From Spirochaetia bacterium (GTDB lineage Bacteria > Spirochaetota > Spirochaetia > Treponematales > Breznakiellaceae), in contig BOAV01000047.1 in the NCBI GenBank assembly GCA_026002045.1, forward strand, positions 1 to 17,418: a stretch of 17,418 nt of DNA. The letters run 5' to 3'. Positions within the stretch are counted from its first letter, which is position 1; every line of letters starts with the position of its first letter. This document shows, in pieces, positions 1 to 6,157 of this stretch. A model generated the notes under the pieces. The model was not told the DNA's origin and ran no database searches. It was given only the letters and a program-made list of their open reading frames with translations. A program made the translations under genes and the position numbers.

Positions 1-66
1 CCGACTTAAAATGATTATTCTAAGATTATGACATAGATGAAATTTTCAGTCAATCCTCATAAATAT

Positions 67-154
67 GTAGCGGAGCTACGAAAACGCCCCAACAGAGGGG
101 GGTAGCGGAAGACCGCATAGCGGGCTGCAGCGAGGGGGGAGACTTCCCCCCTCT
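67..154 (+). promoter_or_regulatory. Hairpin cluster upstream of ackA with alternative pairings
   Basis: Three short perfect stems are visible: GTAGC/GCTAC (67-71 with 75-79), GCGG/CCGC (105-108 with 113-116) and GAGGGGGG/CCCCCCTC (132-139 with 146-153, 6-nt loop). A second G-run, AGAGGGGGG at 94-102, can also pair with CCCCCCTCT at 146-154, so two stems compete for the same C-run. The cluster lies just before the ackA -10 element, so it could be the terminator or 3' end of an upstream gene outside the window rather than an ackA leader. No U-run follows the last stem. Confidence 0.4.
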
Positions 155-158
155 AATA

Positions 159-167
159 TGGTATAAT
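159..167 (+). promoter_or_regulatory. Extended -10 promoter for ackA
   Basis: TGGTATAAT at 159-167 is a perfect TATAAT preceded by the extended -10 motif TGN. No good -35 is seen at the usual distance, where the C-run hairpin lies; extended -10 promoters often do without one. Transcription would start near 174, giving an 18-nt leader that carries the ribosome binding site AGAAGGAG (178-185). Confidence 0.6.
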
Positions 168-191
168 CCTTCCCATTAGAAGGAGTTTAAT

Positions 192-1529
192 ATGGTTATT
201 TTAACGCTGAACTGCGGGTCATCATCCGCCAAATATCAGGTTTACGATTGGGATGCCAAGGACATTCTGGCGGTGGGGGTTGTGGAAAAGGTCACCATCG
301 GGGGGTCCTTTATCAACCACAAGGTGAAGGGCAAGGAAGAAATCACCATCCAGCATGACTGCCCCACCCACACCGATGCGGTGGACCTTATCATCAAGAC
401 CCTGACCGATCCGGTCAACGGGGTTATCAAGGACATGGGCGTGATCAAGGCCGTGGGGCACCGGGTGGTTCACGGGGGGGACAAGTTTACCAAGTCGGTC
501 ATCGTGGATGATAATGTGATGAAGACCCTGGACGAGGTCAAAGCCCTGGGGCCGCTGCACAACCCCGCCAACATCATGGGGATCGAGGCGGCCAAGAAGG
601 TGCTGCCCAATGTGCCCCACTGCGCCATCATGGACACCGCCTGGCACCAGACCATGCCCCCGGAATCCTTCCTCTACGCCGTGCCCTACGAATGGTACGA
701 GAAGTACGGGGTCCGCCGCTACGGCTTCCACGGGACCAGCTTTCTCTACACCGCCAAGCGGGCGGCGGTGCTTCTGGGGAAGGACCCCTACAAGACCAAT
801 CTGATCATCGCCCACCTGGGGAACGGCGCTTCCATCAACGCCGTCAAGGACGGTAAATCCTTTGATACGAGTATGGGCATTACCCCCCTTGAAGGGCTCA
901 TCATGGGGACCCGGTCCGGGGACGCGGACCTGGCCATGCCCTTCTACGTGATGCGGAAAACCGGCATGAGCCCCGCCGACATGGAAAGCGCCTTGAACAA
1001 AAAGTCCGGCCTTTTGGGGATCACCGGCCAATACGCCGACCGCCGGGACATCCAGAAGGCGGCTCTTGCCGGGGATGACCGGGCGCGGCTGGCACAGGAC
1101 ATGGAGGCCCACCGGGTTAAAAAGTACATCGGGGGCTATCAGGCCGCATTGGGCCGGGTGGACGCACTGGTCTTTACAGCCGGGGTTGGGGAGTTCGCCT
1201 TCTTCATGCGGAAGAAGATCCTCGACGGCCTTGAGGGCATCGGTATTGTCTACGATCCCCACAAGAACGAGCTGGCCCATACCCGGAACACCGAAACCCT
1301 GATCTCCAAACCGGAATCGAAGATCCCGGTTTACATCATCCCCACCGATGAGGAACTGGTGATGACCGAAGACGCCTACGCCCTGATGGCGGGCACCTAC
1401 GATGTGCACACCAAATTCACCTATTCCTTCCAGAGTAAGGACTACGTGAACAAGGGCCGGGCCGAAGGCTTGAAGGACGAGCTGGTGAAAAACCCGGAAC
1501 TTAAGTCGATCATCGCGACCCCTAAGTGA
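192..1529 (+). CDS. ackA: Acetate kinase
   Basis: Acetate kinase interconverts acetate plus ATP with acetyl phosphate plus ADP in the cytoplasm. In fermenters it is the ATP-yielding last step of acetate production. The 445-residue product carries the family signature from residue 5 (NCGSSSAKY). The residues known to matter in the Methanosarcina enzyme fall at the same numbers here: Asn7, Arg91, His123, Asp148, His180 and Arg241. The GxGE segment reads FTAGVGEF (328-335) where GIGEN is usual, and PTDEEL (384-389) supplies the late acidic residue. The protein is about 40 residues longer than the usual ~400; the extra lysine-rich tail starts near residue 403. The ATG has a strong SD (AGAAGGAG, 178-185) at good spacing. 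A PfkB kinase follows 21 nt downstream on the same strand, suggesting co-transcription. Identification is very secure. Confidence 0.97.
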   Translation: MVILTLNCGSSSAKYQVYDWDAKDILAVGVVEKVTIGGSFINHKVKGKEEITIQHDCPTHTDAVDLIIKTLTDPVNGVIKDMGVIKAVGHRVVHGGDKFTKSVIVDDNVMKTLDEVKALGPLHNPANIMGIEAAKKVLPNVPHCAIMDTAWHQTMPPESFLYAVPYEWYEKYGVRRYGFHGTSFLYTAKRAAVLLGKDPYKTNLIIAHLGNGASINAVKDGKSFDTSMGITPLEGLIMGTRSGDADLAMPFYVMRKTGMSPADMESALNKKSGLLGITGQYADRRDIQKAALAGDDRARLAQDMEAHRVKKYIGGYQAALGRVDALVFTAGVGEFAFFMRKKILDGLEGIGIVYDPHKNELAHTRNTETLISKPESKIPVYIIPTDEELVMTEDAYALMAGTYDVHTKFTYSFQSKDYVNKGRAEGLKDELVKNPELKSIIATPK

Positions 1530-1550
1530 ACAATTAAAAAAGAGTGAGTA

Positions 1551-2633
1551 ATGGCTGAAAAAGAAATTGAACTTCTCTGTATCGGCAACGCCATGGTTGA
1601 TATTTTTGCTCAGGGCGATGAGGCACTGGCCGCACGTTACGGCATCACCGAAGCGGTGCAGCATATTGAATACGAAAATTTGAAGGAACTGGCGGCGGCC
1701 CTGCCGAAGCACCGTGCACATTCCGGAGGCGGCGCGGCCAATGCCGCAAAAATCGCGGGCTTCCTGGGGATAAAAACCAGTCTGATCGGGGCCGTGGGGG
1801 TAAACAGTGATCCTACGCAGCGCACCGGTCCCCTGGACCGCATGGGCGCTCTCTTTGAGGCGGACCTTGCCGCCGCCGGGGTACAAACACATCTCTTTAA
1901 GCGGCAGTTCCCCACAGGGCTCTGCCTGATGCTTGAACTCCCCAAAGGGGAAACCCGCATCGCCGCAGCCCCCTCGGCGGCGCTGGAACTTGGGGCGGAG
2001 GATATCGACGAGGCCGCCGTCAAAAAAGCCCAAGTCATAGTGCTGGACGGCTTTATGATGGACCGGCAGGATCTGGTGCGCCGCATCCTGGAACTGGCAG
2101 CCCGGAACGGGACCGCGGTTGCCCTGGATGTCAGTTCCGCCCATCTTGCAGAGGCCAGGGCCCCTGAACTCGCTACTTACTCAAGACTCTACCCCATGAT
2201 TTTATTCATGAACGAGGATGAGGCAAAGGCTTTTTATCTGGTGATAAGCAAGCAGGGCAGCCTGAACCCTTCGGCGGAGGCCGGGGACGCCTCTGACATC
2301 CTGACTGAAGAAATGTTCGACTTTTTCAAGGGCTTTACCGCCAACGAACTTTTTCCCATTGTGGCGGTAAAACTTGGCAAGCGGGGAGCGGTGGTCTTTG
2401 CCGGAGGCGCCATCCATCGGGCGGAAACCATGCCCATCATCCCCCTTGACACCACCGGCGCCGGGGACGCCTTCTGCGGCGCATTCCTCTCCGCTTGGAT
2501 CCGGAATAAATCCCTTTCCGAATGCGCAAGCCTTGGCAACAAGGTCGCCCGGGAAGTGCTGAACGTAAAGGGCACCGGGATAAACGGAAAAAAGCTCAAG
2601 GGCTACGCGAAACATCTGCAAATTAAGCCGTAA
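1551..2633 (+). CDS. PfkB-family carbohydrate or nucleoside kinase (adenosine kinase-like)
   Basis: This 360-residue protein belongs to the PfkB/ribokinase superfamily, which phosphorylates a sugar or nucleoside hydroxyl with ATP. It begins with the typical strand IELLCIGNAMVDIFA, has the substrate-side motif HSGGGAANAA (57-66), and carries PfkB signature 2, DTTGAGDAFCGAF (300-312), whose Asp306 is the expected catalytic base and whose GAGD forms the anion hole. Length and the run of motifs resemble the adenosine kinase branch, but ribokinase- or fructokinase-like substrates cannot be excluded from sequence, so no symbol is given. The SD is weak (AGAGTGAG just before the ATG). It lies 21 nt after ackA, so it is probably translated from the same mRNA. 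Its 3' end converges with the DJ-1 gene 14 nt away, and no clear terminator is visible there. Confidence 0.9.
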   Translation: MAEKEIELLCIGNAMVDIFAQGDEALAARYGITEAVQHIEYENLKELAAALPKHRAHSGGGAANAAKIAGFLGIKTSLIGAVGVNSDPTQRTGPLDRMGALFEADLAAAGVQTHLFKRQFPTGLCLMLELPKGETRIAAAPSAALELGAEDIDEAAVKKAQVIVLDGFMMDRQDLVRRILELAARNGTAVALDVSSAHLAEARAPELATYSRLYPMILFMNEDEAKAFYLVISKQGSLNPSAEAGDASDILTEEMFDFFKGFTANELFPIVAVKLGKRGAVVFAGGAIHRAETMPIIPLDTTGAGDAFCGAFLSAWIRNKSLSECASLGNKVAREVLNVKGTGINGKKLKGYAKHLQIKP

Positions 2634-2647
2634 TGGGTAACAAATAA

Positions 2648-3232
2648 TTACAGGAGAACTGAAGCGGCGATCTTTTTTCCTTCTGCTTCGCCGAGCAGTT
2701 TTCCGATCACCGCGATGGCGAAGGCCGCAGCGGTTCCCGCCCCCCGGCTGGTAATAATGCTGCCCCCGGCGTCACCGGTATCAATCACCACCGGGTCCTC
2801 CGACCAGTGCGCCCCGGTCACCGTTTTTTCCATGCCGGGGTAACAGGTAAAGCGTTTGCCCGCAAGGATCCCCAGGGGCGCAAGGACCACCGCCGGGGAG
2901 GCGCAGATAGCGGCCACGGTTTTTCCTGCGGCAGCCATTTCTTTTAAACGCGCCCCGGTCTCTTTGCAGGCCGCCAGGTTCGCCGCGCCGGGCATGCCCC
3001 CGGGGATCAGTACGGCATCCCAGGCGGAAGCAGTAAGCTTACCCGCCTTCGCCAGATCCGCCAGCGTTGTGTCCGCGATCACCGGTATGCCGTGAGACCC
3101 GGTAATGGTCCGGTTCGTGCCAATACCGGCGGTGGTCACTTCGAGACCCGCCCGGCGCAGGTAATCGATGGGGGTAATGGCTTCCACTTCCTCAAAACCT
3201 TCGGCCAGGAGAATAATAACTTTTTTCGGCAT
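2648..3232 (-). CDS. DJ-1/PfpI family protein (ThiJ/YajL-like)
   Basis: The 194-residue product is a compact class I glutamine amidotransferase-like protein of the DJ-1/YajL group. The N-terminus AEGFEEVEAITPIDYLRRAG holds Glu17, equivalent to Glu18 of human DJ-1, and the nucleophile elbow AAICASP contains Cys110, equivalent to DJ-1 Cys106. PGGMPGAANL (78-87) is the family glycine-rich loop. Members of this group are linked to oxidative-stress protection and glyoxal or methylglyoxal chemistry; which applies here cannot be told. The start has a clear SD (AAGGAG, complement of 3239-3244) with 6-nt spacing. It is transcribed alone, convergent with the PfkB kinase and divergent from the dksA-like gene. 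Confidence 0.93.
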   Translation of the reverse strand: MPKKVIILLAEGFEEVEAITPIDYLRRAGLEVTTAGIGTNRTITGSHGIPVIADTTLADLAKAGKLTASAWDAVLIPGGMPGAANLAACKETGARLKEMAAAGKTVAAICASPAVVLAPLGILAGKRFTCYPGMEKTVTGAHWSEDPVVIDTGDAGGSIITSRGAGTAAAFAIAVIGKLLGEAEGKKIAASVLL

Positions 3233-3350
3233 AGATGACTCCTTGCCTGGAGAATAGCAGCAAAAACGAAAAATGTGAAGAAAGAGGCTCTTTTCCCCTT
3301 GACAGAACTTCGTATATACGTCAACCTTCGCAAATCGAAACGGAAAGGTT

Positions 3351-3377
3351 CATTTGAAAGATTTTGTTTTTCAAATG
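3351..3377. repeat. 9-bp perfect inverted repeat between pfpI-like and dksA-like genes
   Basis: CATTTGAAA (3351-3359) and TTTCAAATG (3369-3377) form a perfect inverted repeat around a 9-nt spacer. It sits in the 227-bp divergent intergenic region and could be an operator or an RNA hairpin. The same region has a TTGACA at 3299-3304 without a matching -10, the palindrome CGTATATACG (3311-3320) and the palindrome TTTCCGGAAA (3431-3440). Confidence 0.45.
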
Positions 3378-3425
3378 GGCTTCCAAAAATATTAAAATAC
3401 TACCATATCGATCCGGAGGATTGCT

Positions 3426-3431
3426 TATAAT
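3426..3431 (+). promoter_or_regulatory. Candidate -10 for the dksA-like gene
   Basis: A perfect TATAAT at 3426-3431 lies 28 nt before the ATG. A start near 3438 would leave a leader of about 22 nt containing the G-rich ribosome binding site AAGGGGGG. No -35 consensus is evident 17 bp upstream. The palindrome TTTCCGGAAA overlaps the end of the hexamer and could serve as a regulator site. Confidence 0.45.
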
Positions 3432-3459
3432 TTCCGGAAAGCGATAAGGGGGGACTGTT

Positions 3460-3816
3460 ATGGAACAGAACTTCGTAGAACGGATGGACAAATCCCTGTC
3501 GGAGCTCAAGGCCGGGATCATTTCAAATTTGATCGCCGGCAACGAAGATTTTAAAAATATCGTGGAGGGGATGGACCCCAAGGATCTGGCGGATGTTGCC
3601 TCCGACGACATTGACCGGAAGATGATCGAGGCTATCGGGTCCCAGGAACTGAAACAGCTTAAACTGATAGATTCCGCCCTGACCAGGATTAAGCAGGGGC
3701 GCTACGGTCTCTGCATCAAATGCGGGAAGCATATCCCGGAGGACCGGCTTGAGGCGATTCCCTACGCGCTGATGTGTATTGAGTGTAAGACGGCGGAGGA
3801 ACGGCGAAACCGGTAA
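3460..3816 (+). CDS. DksA/TraR family C4 zinc-finger transcription factor
   Basis: The 118-residue protein matches the short DksA/TraR family, whose members insert a coiled coil into the RNA polymerase secondary channel and tune initiation, often with ppGpp. A C4 zinc finger is visible: Cys85 and Cys88, then Cys106 and Cys109, in the order CxxC-17-CxxC. The preceding segment GRYGLCIKCGKHIPEDRLEA is typical of the family. Upstream helices (about 1-75) would form the coiled coil; the acidic turn DVASDDID (45-52) lies where DksA has its tip aspartates but is not an exact DxxDxA match. It is shorter than E. coli DksA (151 residues). It has its own candidate promoter and is followed by an inverted repeat that may terminate it. 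Confidence 0.9.
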   Translation: MEQNFVERMDKSLSELKAGIISNLIAGNEDFKNIVEGMDPKDLADVASDDIDRKMIEAIGSQELKQLKLIDSALTRIKQGRYGLCIKCGKHIPEDRLEAIPYALMCIECKTAEERRNR

Positions 3817-3819
3817 TAG

Positions 3820-3922
3820 AAGAGGGGTCCACGGATTACACAGATGTACACGGATTAAAAAAAATTTCATATTAAAATCCGTGTAATCTGTGTTCCTTTC
3901 CGTGGAAATCCGTGGATCCTCT
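3820..3922. repeat. Imperfect long inverted repeat, possible bidirectional terminator
   Basis: Left arm (about 3820-3858) reads AAGAGG, TCCACGGATT, ACACAGAT, ACACGGATT in order. The right arm (about 3876-3922), read on the other strand, has the same blocks in the same order, with extra bases inserted between the second and third. The A/T-rich middle (about 3855-3878) would form the loop. Short CCACGGATT-type repeats of this kind are, from memory, scattered through many bacterial genomes. The element lies between convergent genes, so it may end transcription from both sides. Its right arm is inside the reading frame of the PHP gene. Confidence 0.75.
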
Positions 3923-4789
3923 TAATTCTTCTGTTTTCCATATCGCCTTGCTCCCCTTCCGGCCCTCAAAGAGGACGGTTTCGGTATAACCGGTGGCCAA
4001 AAGCGCCGCCCGGGCTTCGCCGTAGTGGCCATCCAGGTCTTCCGCCTGATGGGCGTCGGCGGTGATGATCGCCGGGACATGGCTTTCCCGGAAAAGCCGT
4101 AAAAAGGGAACCGAGGGGAAGGTATCATCGGTTTTTTCCCGGTTAAGACCCCCGGTATTGACTTCCACGGTGATTCCCCCGGTAGCTGCGGCCCGGGCGA
4201 TTTCTCCGATGCGCTTGAGAGCGGCCGCTCCGGCGGGGTTAAAAAAGGGGCGGCCCGAATTGTTTTTTCTGATTAAATCAACATGGCCCAGGACATCGAA
4301 ACCCCCGGCTAAAACCATCCCTTCTAGGGTGTCCCAATAAAATGCCGCCAGGGCTTCCCCATCCCCGCCAAAACCGGAGCGGATGCCCCGATCCAGCTCT
4401 TCCCGGCTGCCGTCCACGGTAAAGGGTTCGGCCCCGTTGGGGGGAAGGATGTAATGTACCGAACCGATGAGGTAATCCAGGCCGAGACTTAAATAATCCG
4501 CATCGGCGGGCCCCATTAATCCCGGTATATAATCCACTTCCAGCCCCAAATAGACCGGGAGTTTCCCTTCCCAGCGGGCACGGGCGGAGCGGACCGCTTC
4601 GAGGTACTCATCCAGACGAACATCGGCCAGATGCCAGTCAGACTTGAAGCCGGTTTTGCGGGTAATAGGGGCGTGGGCGCTGAAACCAATGGAAACAAGT
4701 CCCTTTTCCCAGGCCCTGCGGCAGCAGGTTTCGATATCGTCTTTACCATCGCAGAAAAGGGTATGGGTGTGGATGCAGGAATAGTTCAT
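3872..4789 (-). CDS. PHP-family histidinol-phosphatase (HisK/HisJ type)
   Basis: The 305-residue product has the full PHP metal-site set: His7-Thr-His9 and Asp14 (HTHTLFCDGKD), His39 (GFSAHAP), Glu84 (GLEVDY), His112 (GSVHY), His169 (DVLGHVD) and Asp245-Ala-His247 (TADAH). This layout is that of histidinol-phosphatases that hydrolyse L-histidinol phosphate in histidine synthesis. No other his genes are nearby, so the substrate is an inference and another phosphoester is possible. It is longer than the usual ~265-280 residues: the last 16 (from Arg290) are encoded by the inverted repeat at 3820-3922, which also supplies the stop codon. The start has no SD; instead an extended -10 ends 7 nt before the ATG, suggesting a leaderless mRNA. 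Confidence 0.88.
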   Translation of the reverse strand: MNYSCIHTHTLFCDGKDDIETCCRRAWEKGLVSIGFSAHAPITRKTGFKSDWHLADVRLDEYLEAVRSARARWEGKLPVYLGLEVDYIPGLMGPADADYLSLGLDYLIGSVHYILPPNGAEPFTVDGSREELDRGIRSGFGGDGEALAAFYWDTLEGMVLAGGFDVLGHVDLIRKNNSGRPFFNPAGAAALKRIGEIARAAATGGITVEVNTGGLNREKTDDTFPSVPFLRLFRESHVPAIITADAHQAEDLDGHYGEARAALLATGYTETVLFEGRKGSKAIWKTEELRGSTDFHGKEHRLHGF

Positions 4790-4796
4790 AAAGGCG

Positions 4797-4805
4797 ATAA
4801 TAACA
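4797..4805 (-). promoter_or_regulatory. Extended -10 promoter for the PHP gene (leaderless candidate)
   Basis: On the minus strand TGTTATTAT reads from 4805 to 4797: TATTAT (5 of 6 matches) preceded by TGN. Only 7 nt (CGCCTTT) separate it from the ATG at 4789, so transcription should start at or next to the start codon. No convincing -35 is seen. It is back to back with the infA promoter. Confidence 0.5.
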
Positions 4806-4809
4806 TAGA

Positions 4810-4838
4810 TTGACAGAGCCGGGAATAAAGTCTAACAT
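4810..4838 (+). promoter_or_regulatory. Promoter for infA
   Basis: TTGACA (4810-4815, perfect) and TAACAT (4833-4838, 4 of 6) are separated by exactly 17 bp. Transcription would start near 4845, directly before the SD AGGAG (4846-4850), giving a very short leader of about 10 nt. Confidence 0.6.
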
Positions 4839-4855
4839 AAGTAACAGGAGTTTAT

Positions 4856-5080
4856 GTGGCAAAAGAAGAAGCGATTGAAGTAGAAGGGGTCGTTAAGGAA
4901 GCTCTCCCCAACACCATGTTCAGGGTTGAGCTTGATAATCAGAACGGACACCTTATACTTGCCCACCTGTCCGGAAAAATGCGCAAGCATTATATCCGCA
5001 TCGTCCCCGGCGACCGGGTGCGGATAGCCCTCTCCCCCTACGATCTAAGCCGGGGCCGGATTATTTACCGGGAACGGTAG
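4856..5080 (+). CDS. infA: Translation initiation factor IF-1
   Basis: IF-1 is a small OB-fold protein that binds the ribosomal A site during initiation. The 74-residue product matches along its whole length: KEEAIEVEGVVKEALPNTMF at the start, then HLSGKMRKHYIRIVPGDRV (57 or so residues in) and the end DLSRGRIIYRER. Normal length is 72. The start codon is GTG with SD AGGAG (4846-4850) 5 nt upstream; an ATG two bases earlier is in another frame. It has its own promoter facing away from the PHP gene. No ribosomal protein genes surround it, so it is not in the usual spc-operon setting. Confidence 0.96.
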   Translation: MAKEEAIEVEGVVKEALPNTMFRVELDNQNGHLILAHLSGKMRKHYIRIVPGDRVRIALSPYDLSRGRIIYRER

Positions 5081-5097
5081 CAGATGAAGATATTCGT

Positions 5098-5304
5098 ATG
5101 GCCATACAGCAAACAATAGAAGTCCCGGCCAGCCACCGGCTAACCCTTGAAGTACCCCGGGAAATCCCCGAGGGAAAGGTCATACTTACCTTTACCCCTA
5201 TACCGGATGATATTTCTCAAAAAGATGTTGATAAAGAAGCGTTGGCCTTCGCTCATGGATTTGTTACACAGCATATTACGGCCTTCAAAGAACTTGCCAA
5301 GTGA
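5098..5304 (+). CDS. Small protein preceding Doc toxin, probable antitoxin
   Basis: The 68-residue product is not a recognised Phd protein. Its first half (about residues 5-33: QTIEVPASHRLTLEVPREIP then GKVILTF) looks like a short beta-strand module seen in small antitoxin-like genes, and its second half (about 40-68) is likely helical and could wrap the toxin. Its stop codon overlaps the GTG of the Doc-like gene by 4 nt (GTGA), the tight coupling usual in toxin-antitoxin pairs. The SD is weak (GAAG about 8 nt before the ATG). The frame stays open upstream of 5098 but offers no better start. Antitoxin function is inferred from position and size. Confidence 0.6.
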   Translation: MAIQQTIEVPASHRLTLEVPREIPEGKVILTFTPIPDDISQKDVDKEALAFAHGFVTQHITAFKELAK

Positions 5305-5684
5305 TCAAACTGTCATTTGATACCCTTGTTGCAATCCATTCTGATCTGATACGTCAGAGCGGCGGCCTGGATGGCGTACGGGACAATCATTTACTGGATT
5401 CTGCCTTGAATGCCCCATTTCAAACATTTGACGGACAGGACTTGTACCCAACTTTAGAAGCGAAAGCAGCCCAACTCGCATTTTCTTTAATAAAAAATCA
5501 CCCTTTCCATGATGGCAATAAACGTATCGGCATTGTAGCAATGGTAACGTTTCTTGAACGTAATGGGCTATCGGTAATTTGTACCGACGATGAACTTATC
5601 TCGGTGGGCTGGGGGCTTGCGGATAATACCATCGATAAAGTTTATCTGGAAAATTGGTTAACAGCTCATATCACCTTCCCATAA
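5301..5684 (+). CDS. Doc-type Fic-fold toxin (death-on-curing family)
   Basis: The 127-residue protein matches the Doc branch of the Fic fold. P1 Doc phosphorylates EF-Tu and halts translation; other Fic proteins AMPylate targets. The catalytic motif is HPFHDGNKR (67-75), with His67 as catalytic base and Asp71, Asn73, Lys74 and Arg75 as in Doc-type HxFxDxNKR. The N-terminal GGLDGVRDNHLLDSAL (21-36) is the conserved Doc block, and FLERNGL follows the motif as usual. The reading frame is intact with a GTG start overlapping the upstream stop, so translation is probably coupled. Base composition is more A+T-rich than the neighbouring housekeeping genes, consistent with acquisition by transfer. 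Confidence 0.88.
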   Translation: MIKLSFDTLVAIHSDLIRQSGGLDGVRDNHLLDSALNAPFQTFDGQDLYPTLEAKAAQLAFSLIKNHPFHDGNKRIGIVAMVTFLERNGLSVICTDDELISVGWGLADNTIDKVYLENWLTAHITFP

Positions 5685-5691
5685 CTTATAA

Positions 5692-5714
5692 GGGGAGATA
5701 CCCCGTAACTCCCC
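5692..5714 (+). other. Hairpin after the doc-like gene
   Basis: GGGGAG (5692-5697) pairs with CTCCCC (5709-5714) across 11 nt, beginning just after the doc stop codon. There is no T-run, so it is at best a weak terminator. Confidence 0.3.
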
Positions 5715-5723
5715 GGTGAATTC

Positions 5724-5749
5724 AAAAATGTCAGGCGCCCTTTTGTGCC
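5724..5749 (-). terminator. Possible terminator of the DUF1902 gene
   Basis: On the minus strand, downstream of the DUF1902 stop, GGCAC and GCGCC (complements of 5745-5749 and 5734-5738) can form a 5-bp stem with one G-U pair, followed after a few bases by TTTTT (complement of 5724-5728). The stem is short and lies inside one copy of the TGTCAGGC repeat. Confidence 0.35.
5730..5749. repeat. TGTCAGGC repeat, copy 1
   Basis: TGTCAGGCGC, then TTTTGTGCC a few bases later. The copy at 6114-6133 has the same arrangement in the same orientation with two bases fewer between the blocks. Together they flank the DUF1902 gene. A degenerate third member may be TTTCAGGTGCC at 6512-6522. Confidence 0.5.
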
Positions 5750-5774
5750 GGTTAAAACTTTTCGTATGCCGCCA

Positions 5775-5993
5775 TTAGGCGACGACCGCTTCACGTTCCA
5801 TCTTAAAAAGCAGGTGGACATTAGTATGGGGAATACCGCTTATTTCCAGTAATTCCGGGGCTGCAACTTTAACCCGTTCAATAAGCGCATCCAGAGAACC
5901 GGATTCAAGGATAAGGCCGGGTATATCGTCGCTTTCGGCAACCCACACATGGGCTTCATCATCCCAAGTCAACAAGATAGTATATTCACTCAT
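5775..5993 (-). CDS. DUF1902 family protein, HicB-like small protein
   Basis: The 72-residue product fits DUF1902 (a small family related to HicB antitoxin folds): a strand opening TILLTWDDEAHVWVAESDDI, the turn DIPGLILE, then a helix SLDALIERVKVAAPELLEI and a short C-terminal strand. Such proteins are commonly annotated as antitoxin-like, but no HicA toxin lies beside it. There is no SD. A perfect TATAAT ends 7 nt before the ATG, so the mRNA is predicted to be leaderless. The gene is bracketed by two related short repeats, which suggests a mobile or recently inserted unit. Confidence 0.8.
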   Translation of the reverse strand: MSEYTILLTWDDEAHVWVAESDDIPGLILESGSLDALIERVKVAAPELLEISGIPHTNVHLLFKMEREAVVA

Positions 5994-6000
5994 GTTGATA

Positions 6001-6030
6001 ATTATAGTACACCGGCTCCACCGCTCGCAA
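6001..6030 (-). promoter_or_regulatory. Promoter for the DUF1902 gene (leaderless candidate)
   Basis: On the minus strand TTGCGA (complement of 6025-6030, 4 of 6) and TATAAT (complement of 6001-6006, perfect) are 18 bp apart. TATAAT is followed by TATCAAC and then the ATG, so the start site would fall at the start codon. Confidence 0.55.
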
Positions 6031-6043
6031 GGCTCCTAACACA

Positions 6044-6100
6044 AGCCGCCCCAAGGAACCGTAGGTTCCCGTTTCCCAAAAGCGGCTGGTTTTCAACGGG
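6044..6100. repeat. Nested inverted repeats upstream of the DUF1902 gene
   Basis: GGAACC (6055-6060) and GGTTCC (6064-6069) flank a 3-nt centre. Around them AGCCGC (6044-6049) pairs with GCGGCT (6082-6087). A competing stem is CCCGTT (6068-6073) with AACGGG (6095-6100). The cluster runs directly into the second TGTCAGGC repeat, and the whole stretch 6007-6230 carries no convincing gene. Confidence 0.5.
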
Positions 6101-6113
6101 TTTTTCGAAAAGG

Positions 6114-6133
6114 TGTCAGGCACTTTTGCGCCC
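6114..6133. repeat. TGTCAGGC repeat, copy 2
   Basis: TGTCAGGCAC, then TTTTGCGCC. It can also fold on itself: AAAAGGTG (6108-6115) against CACTTTT (6121-6127) with the loop TCAGG and one G-U pair. Confidence 0.5.
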
Positions 6134-6157
6134 CCTTCAAAACAAGGAAGGGGTACG

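Noticed and set aside
222..2144. 640-codon open frame on the minus strand across ackA and pfkB
   Set aside because: It is the antisense shadow of two clear kinases; G+C-rich codons keep the opposite frame free of stops. The translation is low-complexity and matches nothing.
3299..3304. TTGACA as -35 of a strong promoter
   Set aside because: No -10 consensus lies 16-18 bp downstream; TATATA is only about 8 bp away.
3820..3922. CRISPR-like array from repeated ACGGATT units
   Set aside because: The copies form an inverted repeat with no regular spacers, and no cas genes are present.
5750..5760. Integron attC core near GTTAAAAC
   Set aside because: It does not fit GTTRRRY, no matching inverse core is found, and there is no integrase gene; the resemblance is chance.
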